Assembly (NCBI GenBank): GCA_025200525.1
Contig: JANUSC010000389.1
Location: 1 to 64,000 of the forward strand
Reading direction: 5' to 3'
DNA: 64,000 nucleotides
From: Camellia lanceoleosa
Taxonomy: Eukaryota > Streptophyta > Magnoliopsida > Ericales > Theaceae
Shown here: piece after piece, positions 11,678-23,900 of the stretch
Layout: every line of letters starts with the position of its first letter
Numbering within the stretch: position 1 is the stretch's first letter
The notes under the pieces: model-generated
Seen by the model: only the letters and a program-made list of their open reading frames with translations
The model's database searches: none
What the model was told of the DNA's origin: nothing
Made by a program: the position numbers and the translations under genes

Positions 11678-13791
11678 TCAGAACGCCTCAAAATAATAAC
11701 ATTGAACCCATCAATTAAACATGCATTGATACAAAATAAAATCCACATTCTTCTATTTAACTCAATAGTTCTTACAAAAGGTATTACATGTTAACAACAA
11801 AAGCAATGCCCTAAGGGCTTACAATTTTCCAAGTTAACACTTGGTTACAAAAGAGAGCTCTAGCTCAATACACATAAAGCCCTTGGCTTGAATCTACATG
11901 TAATACATCAAAATAAATAGAAGCCAAAAGTCCGTCTGCCTAGCCTCCCAAGCTATGTCCTTGGAGGCATGCTACCCAGACCAAAAATGATGTTCTATAT
12001 ATGGTGAGCCATGCCTCAAAGAGAAATATACTAAACCAGCTATGAATAATGACTAAAAGATTAACAGCTTGATAGATGGTCAACACTTTTACATTCTTTC
12101 ATAACATATTACAATTCCAAGACATTCAAGTCTATGTTTCTTTCATTTTCCGCTTTTCCTTTCAATTATCAATACATAATCCTGGCTCGTAACTCCGCCA
12201 ACAACTCATATGAGACAGAACTCATACTAAACACTTTCCATTTCAACATAGATAAACATATTAGTTATATCAATACAACCACGTATACATACAAGCTATA
12301 TCACATTTCCAAGACAAGCATATGAGTTGTATCTATATTTCTCAAGACAAGCATATGAGTCAGATTCTTCACTTTCTAGACAAGCATATGAGCCGGTTCA
12401 CGGAGTTCATCCCCATCTCCTCCTGAACACTATCCGGCTTAGAGGTACATCCCATCTTCTCTAAACCGCTGAGTACATCCCCCATCTCCTCCTCTACATA
12501 TAATGCATATAAACACATTGGTCTTCTATATACAATCAATCAATACACAAATTAATGTATTCTTTTCTATCGCCATACTCAATGACACATTCCACAGATT
12601 AGTTTTAGTTTGCCTAATCATCATGCATTGTCTACAACAATCACGACTATCTCCACCGATAGCCCCAAAGCGCTTATTTCTATACGTAAAATAAATGCAC
12701 AAATGGATATATAATCAACATTGCAATTCGTGAGTGATAAATAATCTAACTACACCCTTTATCCCACATACTTCCAATCTCAACATTTCCAATTCCATTC
12801 TCATTTCTCACAATTAATTATACCAATTAATTAAACAATGTAATTATAGCATTTTCCATAATTCACATCTCAACCCTTAAGGTTCCATTTTCAACAATGA
12901 TTCCACATTAATCTCATTTCTCTATGCTACATGCATATAGGTATATTTTAAATAAAACCCCAACTTTTATAAAATTGCATAAAAGCCCCAAACTTTCTCA
13001 AAATTACACAACTATCCCCAACATATCAAAATGCTAAAATTTAAAGACAAATCCATAAAGAGGAGTAGGGTATCCTTTACCTCAAAGTTTGAGCCAAAAG
13101 GAGATGAAGACCCAACGACCCACGTGCTCCAAATCCAAATATTTTCCGATTAAAACGGCCTCGACAACTTCTATCTTTTAACAAAGGACTTAGGTAGAAA
13201 TCACCCTAGGTAGATCAAATCTAGAGAGTGAAAATCTAGAGGAGAGGCTCTTGATTTGAGAGATTGAAGTCAAAAGTTTTGAAAAAATGATTTGAATCAC
13301 ATCGCCTCACGATGAAGACAGGAAGCTCGCCGAGCGACTCGCCGAGCCAAGACACTTTGCTCGAGCTAACAACCCGTACGCCGAAGGACACTCTCACTCG
13401 AGCGGGCGATTTAACCAGACGCTGAGCGAAGAAAAGCTCGCCGAGCTAAGAATTCCAAGAGTTCAAGTCTGGCATTGGGTCGCCGCAGCCGAGCGAAGCC
13501 CCTGCTCGAATTCCACAAGAGACAAATCTTAACTCTCGCCGCGACTCAAACCTTGGCTCGAGCGAAGAACAAAGAAGCTCGCTGAAGGACCAACTCTCGC
13601 CGAAGCGAGGGTCCAAAATCCTGATACCTACTTTGTTCCCAACACAACCAACTCAGAATAAACTCCGCCTAACACATCCTATAATTCAAAACAAAGTATG
13701 AAAGGATGTAAACGAGACAACAATCGACTATCGACATCCACGACACATGTCCGATCATCAGACAACAAGGTAAACCCGGATCGCTATAATA
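11678..13791 (-). mobile_element. Solo LTR, family 1
   Basis: An LTR of about 2.1 kb sits inside satellite with no internal region. The left end TCAGAACGCCTC is a decayed TGTAACGCCCTC and the right end is GGATCGCTATA plus 3 bp. ACAAA flanks both sides (11673-11677 and 13792-13796), a plausible 5-bp target duplication within the satellite CAACAACAAAG segment. Solo LTRs arise by recombination between the two LTRs of one element. The 30-33 bp minisatellite lies at about 12250-12400 and the degraded CTCGAG cluster at 13320-13620. Confidence 0.85.
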
Positions 13792-16494
13792 ACAAAGATC
13801 AACAACTTAAAAAAAAAAAGGAGCAAAATTGATGTGTGCTTGAAGAAAAAACTATCCATAAGGAGCCGGATCAACTGAGTCTTCTCTCCGATGGTCTCTC
13901 TCGCAGTATCGAAAGTAAAATAATTTGGTGAGAAGTCTTTTTAATTGTTTTGAAAGACGCTTTTTTTTCAATTTTACTCTTTAATTTATCTCAAGGAATT
14001 TTTTTTCTATATGTTCAAATTTACAATTATGTTTCATTATTATTTTTTGTCTATATATTCAAAAATCTTGACTATCTGCTAAATTTTTTTCCCTATCTCG
14101 TAAATTTTTGTCTAGATTTTATTATCACCAATTATAATCTCTTATCTGCTCAAATATCTATCCAAAATTTCTTATCCGCTCAACAAACCAAATGCAATCT
14201 TCAATTTATTTCTATCTGCTCAATTTTATTATCTCGCTGAAATACACCAAACCAAGATCTATTGCAATCTTTTCTTTCTCTCTTGTTCTTTCTCTATCTC
14301 ATTGAAATTCTTTCTCAAATATTATCCAAAGATATACATATCTCGCTCGATTTTTTTATTATTACTATCTCGCTTAATTTTTATTTTTTTTGGTTCATTT
14401 ACAACTATCTCGATGCAATTTGTTTCATCATAAAACAACAACAAAGATCAACAACTTAAAAAAAAGAAGGTAAATTGGATGTGTGCTTGAAGAAAAAATC
14501 GCCCATAAGGAGCAGGATCGATGGAGTCTTCTTCCGATGGTCCTCTCGCAGTATTCAAGAAAATAATTTGGTGAGAAGTCTTTTAATTGTTTTGAAAGAC
14601 GCTTTTGTTTTCAATTTTACTTCATAATTTATCTATTGAATTTTTTTTTCATATGTTTAAATTCACATTTAAGTGTTTCATTATTATTTTGTTGTCTATA
14701 TATTCAAAAATCTTGACTATCTGCTCAATTTTTTTCCCTATCTCGTGCAAATTTTGTCTAGATTTTATTATCGCTCAATTTTAATCTCTTATCTGCTCAA
14801 ATATCCATCCAAAATTTCTTATCTGCTCAACAAACTAGTCACAATCTTCAATATATTTCTATCTGCTCAATTTTATTATCTATGAAAATACACCAAATCA
14901 GATCTCAGTAATCTTTTTTTTCTCTCTCTCTTGTTCTTTCTCTCTATCTCGCTGAAATTCTTTCTCAAATATAATCCAAGAGTATATATATATCCGTTTC
15001 TATTTATTATTATTATTTCTATTTGCTTAATTTTTTAAATTTTTTGGTTCATTTACAACTATTTGTTGCAATTTGTTTCATCATACAACAACAACAACAA
15101 AGATCAACAACTTAAAAAAAAAAAAAAAAAAAAAAAAAGGAGGAGAAATTTGATTCAGGTGCTTGAAGAAAAAAACTGCCCATAAGGAGTCGGATCAATG
15201 GAGTCTTCTCTCCTATGGTCCTCCGCAGTATCGAGTAAAATAATTTGTTGTGAAATCTTTTTATTTGTTTTAAAGGTCATTTTCTTTTCAATTTTACTCC
15301 TTAATTTATCTGTTCAATTTTTTTTTTCTACATTTTCAAATTTACATTTAAGTGTTTAATTATTATTTTTTTGTCTATATATTCAAAAAATCTTGACTAT
15401 CTGCTCAATTTTTTTTTCCCTATTCGTGCAAATTTTGTCTAGATTTTATTATCGCCCGCTTATAATCTCTTATCTGCTCAAATATCTATCCAAAATTTCT
15501 TATCCGCTCAACAAAACCACCACAATCTTCAATTTATTTCTATCTGCTCAATTTTATTATCTCGCTGAAATACACCAAACCGTGATCTCGCTGCAATCTT
15601 TCTTTTCTCTCTCTTGTTCTTTTCTCTATCTCAAGGAAATTTTTCTCAAATATAATCCAAGATATATATATATATATATATATCTGTTTCTATTTTTTAT
15701 TATTATTTCTATCTCGCTTAATTTTATTTTTTTTCCTGCTCATTTACAACTATTTGTTGCAATTTGTTTCATCATACAACAACAACAAAGATCAACAACT
15801 TAAAAAAAAATGAGGAGAAATTGGATCTGTGTGCTTGATGAAAAAAGACCGCCCATATGAGTCGGATCAATGGAGTCTTCCTCCGATGGTCCTTTGTAAG
15901 CATGACTAAAATAATTTGGTGAGAAGTCTTTTATTTGTTGTGAAAGTCGCTTTTGTTTTCAATTTTACTCCTTAATTTATCTGCTGAATTTTTTTCTATA
16001 TGTTTAAATTTACATTTAAGTGTTTAATTATTATTTTTGTCTATATATTCAAAAAATCTTGACTATCTGCTCAATTTTTTTTTTTCCATATCTCTGCTCA
16101 AGTTTTTGTCTAGATTTTATTATCGCTCAATTTTAATCTCTTATCTATTCAAATATCTATCCAAAATATCTTATCTATCAACAAACCAAATACAATCTTC
16201 AATTTCTTTCTATCTATTCCATTTTATTATCTCGTTGAAATACACCAAACCGTGATCTCATGGTAATCTCTCTTTCTTTCTTGTTCTTTCTCTCTATGTG
16301 TTGAAATTCTTCTCAAATATAATCCAGTATATACATATATATATATATATTTATATCTGTTCTATTTTTTATTATTATTTCTATCTGCTTAATTTTTTAT
16401 TTTTTTTGGTTCATTTACAACTATCTGTTGCAATTTGTTTCATCATACAACAACAACAAAGATCAACAACTTAAAAAAAAATGGGTGGAGAAAT
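13792..16494 (+). repeat. Satellite block 2 (about 4 monomers)
   Basis: Same monomer as block 1, continuing in phase after the solo LTR. Anchors lie at 13868, 14515, 15192 and 15864, with spacings of 647, 677 and 672 bp. A poly(A) run of about 25 bp lies at 15114-15138. The last monomer is cut at GAGAAAT by the variant LTR starting TGTATCC. The 136-codon frame at 15393-15803 is a chance frame through the satellite. Confidence 0.94.
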
Positions 16495-18311
16495 TGTATC
16501 CGTTCCAAGATTCCCTTTATCGCTCAATTGTATTCCTGACTCTTGCCCGTGAGTTGGTAGTTGTTCACCGTGTTGTCGCCCTTAATGTCATTTGTTTGAG
16601 TTTTAGGATGTGTTGGACTTGTTTCGAGTGGATGGATTGAGCCTTATCTAAATTCTTATTGTTGAATTTTTGTCGTTCCGCCAAGCGGTCTTGAGCTCTC
16701 GGAGATTGCATACTCCCAGATTTTGAGCCTCGCAAAAACTTCAAGTGCGATTCACGCTGAAGGCTTTATTGCGCCGAAGCGGATTGGTGGCGCCGAGCGC
16801 CAAGACATTTTTTGGTGAGAGTTCGAAGGAAGTTACACGCCTGCTTAACCGGTTTTTCACGCCGAGAAATGTCGATATCGCTGAGCAGCTGACATTTTCA
16901 AATCACTTTTGCTTTCTCTTACTTTCAAAAAGATCTTTGAGAGCCTCTCTCTAGAAACCCATTCTCTCTAGGGTTTGATCTAGTTAGAGTGTCTTCCTTC
17001 CCTTCGCCTTTGTAATAGTTGTATTGATCATCGAGGCGCTGCTTGATCCTAAAAGTTTGGATTTTGGAGCACTTTGGTTTTGGTCTTTCTCCATTCGAGT
17101 TTAACTTCGAGGTAGGGATAACTCTACTCCATCTTATGAGTTTTGTCTTGAGTTTTAGCATTTTGATATGTTAGGGTTGTTGGGTAATTTTGAGAAAGTT
17201 TGGGCCTTTTGTGTAATTTTACAAAAGTTAGGTTTTAATTATATAAACCTATATGCATGTTAAGCATAGAGAAATGAGATTAATGTTGGAACATTGATGG
17301 AAATAGAACCTCGTGGTTGTTTGTGAATTATGGGAATTTGTTCTAATTGGTTTAATTAATTAATGTATATAATTAATTAAAGAAAATGAGGAATTGAATT
17401 GAGAATGTTGAAATGGGAAATGTATGGGACTAAAGGATGTAGTTGAATCATTTATTACTCACCTAGTTGAAATTTTGACATATTATTCATTTGTGCATTT
17501 ATTTCGCTTAGAAATAAATCGCTGGGCTACCTGAAGGTAGTGTTGATTGTTGTAGACAATGCATGATGATTACGTTAAACCAAAACTAATCAATTGGATG
17601 TGTCATAGAGTATGACGTTGATAGAATACATTAACTTTATGTATTGATTGATTGTGTATATGACCTATGTGTTTATATGCATTATGTGTAGATTCGCTGA
17701 TAGAATACATTAATTTTATGTATTGATTGATTGTGTATAGAACCTAGGTGTTTATATGCATTAGGTGTAGAGGAGGAGATGAGATGTACTTCATGCTTAG
17801 AGGAAGACGGGATGGACCTCTAAACCGGATAGTGTTGGGAGGAGATGGGGGATGAACTCCGTAGATACAGCTCATATGCTTGTCTAGAGAAGTGAAGATA
17901 CAGCTCATATGCTTATCTTTGAGAAGTGTAGATACAGCTCATATGCTTGTCTAGTGAAGTGTAGATATAGCTCATATCCTTATCTCTAAGTGTTGATATA
18001 GCTAATATGCTTATCTCTGCTTAAGTGTTGATACAACTAGTATGCTTATCTCTGCTGAAGTTTTGCTTGATTGATATAGCACTAAAAATGTATATCCTCA
18101 TCATTTGTGAAGTATGGAAATGGTTTATGTGTTATTGATACAATACCAAAATGTGTATCCATAATGAGTTTCGAAAGTGTTTTAAAGATTAATCGTAATC
18201 TCATTAAGTTATTTTGCTAGGTTTGAAGCTTGTTTTCAAACGCAAATGCTTTTTGGAAAAAGAAGTGGAAAATGAAAAAAAAAAGAAGAAACATGAACTT
18301 GAATGTCATGG
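16495..18311 (+). mobile_element. Variant family-1 LTR, copy 1, 3' end missing
   Basis: A plus-oriented LTR starting TGTATCCG. From about 16620 on it follows the family-1 LTR (AGGTAGGGATA, GACAATGCATGATGATTA, minisatellite at 17868-18060), but the first 120 bp differ from other copies. It breaks off at GAATGTCATGGA (18302-18312), where satellite sequence begins abruptly. An internal tandem duplication of about 85-95 bp (two copies of AGAATACATTAA...GCATTA..GTGTAG) spans about 17610-17770. No internal coding region is present. Confidence 0.8.
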
Positions 18312-18547
18312 ATCTCTCTTTCTCTTTTCTTTGTTCTTTTTTCTCTATGTGTTGAAATTCTTCTCAAATATAATTCAAAGATATATATATATATATATAT
18401 ATATTTATCCGTTTGTTTTTATTATTATTTCTATCTCGCTTAATTTTAATTTTTTTTTGGTTCATTTACAACTTATCTCTCGGTAATTTGTTTGATCATA
18501 CAACAACAACAAAGACTGGTCAACTTAAAAAAAAATGGCGGAGAAAT
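18312..18547 (+). repeat. Satellite fragment between the two variant LTR copies
   Basis: About 236 bp of satellite from the CT-rich tract to GAGAAAT. It shares private variants with the satellite at 16264-16494, namely CTCTATGTGTTGAAATTC followed directly by TTCTC, and a TATATTTAT end of the (TA)n run. This indicates that it is a copy of that stretch, produced together with the LTR, and not an independent monomer. Confidence 0.85.
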
Positions 18548-19088
18548 TGTGGACCGCCCCAGATTCTTTTACTGCTCTTTTGAATTGTATTCTTGATTTT
18601 GCCCGGCGGAGTTGATAGTTGTGTTCACTGTGGTTGTCGCCCTTAATGTCATTTGTTTGAGTTTTAGGATGCTGGACTCAAGTTTTATATGATTGAACCT
18701 TGGTCTAAATTCTCGACAATGAATTTTTTTGCTCCGGCTTCGAGATGTCTTGAGCTCTCGAGCGAGATTGCATACTCCCAGATTTTGGCTCGCAAAACTT
18801 CCTTCGCAGCGTTATTCACGCTGAAGCGGGTTTATTGCGCCGAAGGATTGCGGCGCCGAGCTACCAAAGATATTTTTGGAAGTAGAGCCTCGAATTGGGG
18901 AAGTTATGACGCTCGTTTAACCGGTTTTTCACGAGCTGATGTGTTTGTATCTATGTCTTGGCGCTTGGTTGGCCTTGTTGGCACCGTAGAGCGCACTCCA
19001 GATTTTGTTCTTTACCGAAAGGCAGAGTGTTTACGCCTCGAGCGGAAATGTCGATATCGCTGGAGCGCTGGGCATTTTTCAAATCACT

Positions 19089-19119
<31 letters not shown>

Positions 19120-20947
19120 TACTTTCAAAAAGATCTTGACAGCCTCTCTAGAAACTCCCTTCTCTCTAGGGTTTGATCTAGTTAGAGTGTCTTCCTTCTC
19201 GCCTTTGTATTAGTTGTGTTGATCAACGAAAGGCCGCTTTTGATCCAAAAGTTTGGATTTTGGAGCACTTTGGTTTGGTCTTTCTCCATTCGGAAGCTCA
19301 ACTTCGAGGTAGGGATAACCTACTCCATCTATGCAGTTTTGTCTTTGTTTAGCATTTTTGATATGCTGGGGTTGTTAATTTGAGAAAGTTTTTCGCCTTT
19401 TGTGTAATTTTCCATAAAAGTTAGGGTTTTAATTATATAAACCTATATGCATAAAAGTGCTAAGCATGTAGAGAAATGAGATTAATAAGCCGAACATCAC
19501 GGAAATGAACCTCAGTGGTTGTTTGTGAATTATGGAATTCTGTTCTTAATTGGTTTAATTAATTAATTAATGTATATAATTAATTAAAGAAATGAAGAAT
19601 TGAATTGAGAATGTTGAAACGTGGGAAATGTACTGGACTAAAGGATGTAGTTGAATCATTTATTACTCACCTAGTTGAAATGTTACATATTTGCATTTAT
19701 TTCCCCGCTTAGAAATAATCGCTTAACAATGCAAGGAAGGTGTAGTGTTGATTGTTGTGTATACGATGATAATTAGCAAATCCAAAACTAATCAATTGGA
19801 TGTGTCATAGAGTATGATTTGCTGATGTATCACATTAACTTTATGTATTGTTTGATCGCAGAGGATGACCTATGTGTTTATACGCATTATGTGTGATTTT
19901 ATTGATGTATCATAATAATTTTATGTAATACATCGATTGTGTATAGAACCCAGGTGTTTATATGCATTAGGTGTAGAGGAGGAGACGGGGGATGTACTTT
20001 CTGAAGAGAGGGAAGACGGGGATGTACTGCAAGTCCATGTAAAAGGTTTGAGGAGAGATAGTAGTTGAATCACAGACACAACTCATATGCTTGTTCAGAG
20101 AAGTGAAGATATATAAATTATATGCTGCCCTGAGAAGTGTAGATATAGCTCATATGCTTGTCTAGTGAAGTGTAGATATAGCTCATATGCTTATCTCTGC
20201 TAAGTGCTGATATAGCTAATACGCCATTCTGCTATGTTGATACAACTAGTATGTTTATTCTGCTGAAGTTTGCTTGATCGATATAGCACTAAAATGTATA
20301 TCCTCATCATTTGTGAAGTATGGAAATGGTTTATGTGTTATCGAGCATAATACCAAAATGTATCCATAATGAGTTTCAAAGTGTTTTAAAGATTAATTGA
20401 ATCTGCTAGTTATTTTGCTAGGTTTGAGCCTTGTTTTCAAACTCAAATGCTTTTGGAAAAAGAAGTGGAAAATGAAAAAAAAAGAAACATGAACTCGAAC
20501 GCCATGGAATTGAAAATGCGATGTAAATGAATGTATAAGGTTAACCATCTATCAACCTGCTAATCTTTTAGTCATTGTTCATAGTTGGTTTAGTGTATTT
20601 CTACTAGGTGTGGCTCACCCTATACGGGACACCATTTTGTGTGAAGCATGCCACTTCCAAGGGCATAGTTTGAAGACTAAAGGCGCAGACAGATCGCTCT
20701 TGTTGTTATCTTACTTTGATGTATTACATGTAAATTCGTGCCAAGGGCTTAAGATGTATTGAGTTAGCACTCCTCTTTTTTGTAACCAAGTGTTAACTTG
20801 AAAGATGTAAGCCCGTGAGGGCATTTGCTTTTGTCATTAGCATGAGATATTTTTGTAAGAATTACTCGATAACCGTGATGATGTTTGTCTCTATATCAAT
20901 GCATGTTTATATTGATGGGTTTAATGTTATTATTTTGGGGCATGATA
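18548..20947 (+). mobile_element. Variant family-1 LTR, copy 2, full length
   Basis: A plus-oriented LTR of about 2.4 kb starting TGTGGACCGCCCC (copy 1: TGTATCCGTTCC) and ending near TTATTTTGGGGCATGATA. It extends past the point where copy 1 stops, and satellite resumes within the same monomer segment (GTGCTTCAAGAAAA). It carries the same internal duplication as copy 1 (about 19820-19975) and the minisatellite at about 20080-20270. A (CT)n run lies at 19096-19118. The 174-codon frame at 18689-19213 crosses the U3-like part, is disrupted in copy 1 and matches no retroelement protein, so it is not called. Confidence 0.8.
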
Positions 20948-23900
20948 GTATCTCGGTGCTTCAAGAAAAAACGGTCCATAAAGAAATTTGGATCAATGGA
21001 GTCTTCTCATCCGACGGTCCTCTCGCAGTATTGAGTAAAATAATTTGGTGTGAAATCTTTTATTTGTTTTGAAAGTCGCTTTTGTTTTCAATTTTACTTC
21101 TTAATTTATCTGCTCAATTTTTTTTCTATATGTTCAAATTTACATTTAAGTGTTTAATTATTATTTTTTTGTCTATATATTCAAAAATCTTGACTATCTG
21201 CTCAATTTTTTTCCTATCGTGCAAATTTTTGTCTAGATTTTATTATCGCTCAATTTTAATCTCTTATCTGCTCAAATATCTATTCAAAATTTCTTATCTG
21301 CTCAACAAACTAGTCACAATCTTCAATGTATTTCTATTTGTTTAATTTTATTATCTTTGGAAATACACCAAACCAGAACTGCTGCAATCTTTTTTTCTCT
21401 CTCTTGTTCTATCTCTCTATCTGCTGAAATTCTTTCAAATATAATCCAAAGATATATACATATATCTGCTCTATTTTTATTATTATTTCTATCTCGCTTA
21501 ATTTTTAATTTTTGTTTATTTCATTTACAACTATCTATTGCAATTTGTTTCATCATACAACAACAACAAAGGTCAACAACTTCAAAAAAAAAAAAAAAGG
21601 AGAAGAAATTGATCTGTGGTGGTTGGAGAAAAAAACGGTCTAAAGGAGTTGGATCAATGGAGTCTTCTCTCCTATGATCCTCTCGCAGTATTGAGTAAAA
21701 TAATTTGGTATGAAATCTTTTTATTTGTTTTAAAAGTCGCTTTTGTTTACAATTTTACTCCTTAATTTATCTGCTCAATTTTCTTTTTCTATATGTTCAA
21801 ATTTACATTGAAGTGTTTAATTATTATTTTTTGTCTATATATTTAAAAATCTTGACTATCTGCTCAATTTTTTCCCTATCCGCAAATTTGTCTTGATTTT
21901 ATTATCACAATTTGAATCATATCTGTTTAAATATCTTTCCAAAATTTCTTATCCGGTCAACAAACCAGTCACAATCTTCAACTTATTTCTATCTGTTCAA
22001 TTTTATTATCTGTTGAAATACACCAAACCAGGATCTGTTGAAATCTTTCTTTCTCTCTCTTGTTCTTTCTCTCTATCTGTTGAAATTTCTTCTCAAATAT
22101 AATCCAGTATATATATATATCTGTTCTATTTTTTATTATTATTTCTATCTGCTTAATTTTTAATTTTTGTTTGGTTCATTTACAATTATCGGTTGCAATT
22201 TGTTTCATTATACCACAACAACAAAGATCAACAACTTAAAAAAAAAAAAAAAATGAGCGGAAATTGGATGTGTGCTTGAAAAAAAAAACTGTCCATAAAG
22301 AGCTGGATCGATGGAGTCTTCTCCTCCGATGGTCCTCTGCAGGTATTGAGTAAAATAATTTCGTGAGAAGTCTTTTTCTGTGTTTTGAAAGACGTTTTGT
22401 TTTTAATTTTACTACTTAATTTATCAGTTGAATTTTTTTTTTATATATGTTCAAATTTACATCTAAGTGTTTAATTATTATTTTTTTGCCTATATATTAA
22501 AAAATCTTGACTATCTGCTCAATGTTTTTCCTATCTCTGCAAATTGTTGTCTAGATTCTATTATCGCTCAATTTTAATCTCTTATCTGCTCAAATATCTA
22601 TCCAAAATTTCTTATATGTTCAACAAACTAGTCACAATCTTAAATATATTTCTATCTGCTCAATTTTGTTATCTGTGGAAATACACCAAATCAGATCTGT
22701 TGCAATCCTTTTTTCTCTCCCTTGATCTTTCTCTATCTTGAAATTCATCTCAAATATAATCTAGTATATATATATCTGTTCTATTTTTATTATTATTTCT
22801 ATCTCGCTTAATTTTTAATTTTTTGATTCATTTACAACTATCTGCAATTTGTTTCATCATACAACAACAACAAAGGTCAACAACGTAAAAAATGTGAGAA
22901 ATTGACAGGTGCTTGAAGAAAAAATCGCCCATAAGGAGTTGGATCAATGGAGTCTTCTCCGATGGTCCTCTCGCAGTATCGAGTAAAATAATTTGGTGTG
23001 AAATCTTTTTATTTGTTTTACAAGTCGTATTGTTTTCAATTTTACTCAATTTATCTGCTCAATTTTTTTCTATATGTTCAAATTTACATTTAAGTGTTTA
23101 ATTATTATTTTTTGTCTATATATTAAAAATCTTGACTATCTGCTCAATTTTTTCCTATTTGTGCAAATTTGTCTTGATTTTATTATCTGCTCAATTTTAA
23201 TCATATCTGCTCAAATATTTATTCAAAATTTCTTATCTGCTCAACAAACCAAATACAATCTTCAATTTGTTTCTATCTGCTCAATTTTATTATCTGTTGA
23301 AATACACCAAACCAGATCTCAAGGTAATCCTTCTTTCTCTCTCTCTTGTTCTTTCTCTCTATCTCATGAAATTTTTTCTCAAATATAATCCAAAGATATA
23401 TATATATATATATCTGTTTCTATTTTTATTATTATTTCTATCTCGCTTAATTTTAATTTTTGTTTGGTTTATTTACAACTATCTCGTTGCAATTTGTTTC
23501 ATCATATAACAACAACAAAGATCAACAACTTAAAAAAAAAAAAAAAAAAGAGCAATTGATCTGGGTGCTTGAAAAAAAATTGTCCATAAGGAGCCGGATC
23601 AATGGAGTCTTCTCCGATGGTCCTCCGCAGTATTGAGGTAAATATTTTGGTGAGAAGTCTTTTTATTTGTTTTGAAAGACGCTTTGTTTTCAATTTTACT
23701 ACTTAATTTATCTCGTTGAATTTTTTTTCTATATGTTGAAATTTACATTTAAGTGTTTAATTATTATTTTTTGTCTATATATTCAAAAATCTTGACTATC
23801 TCGCTTCATTTTTTTCCCTATCTGCGCAAATTTTTGTCTAGATTTTATTGTCACTTCAATTTTAATCTCTTATCTGCTCAAATATCTATCCAAAATTTCT

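Noticed and set aside
18689..19213. 174-codon open frame
   Set aside because: Lies in the variant LTR, is interrupted in the duplicate at 16640-17150 and resembles no known protein; GC-rich CTCGAG-type sequence easily stays open.
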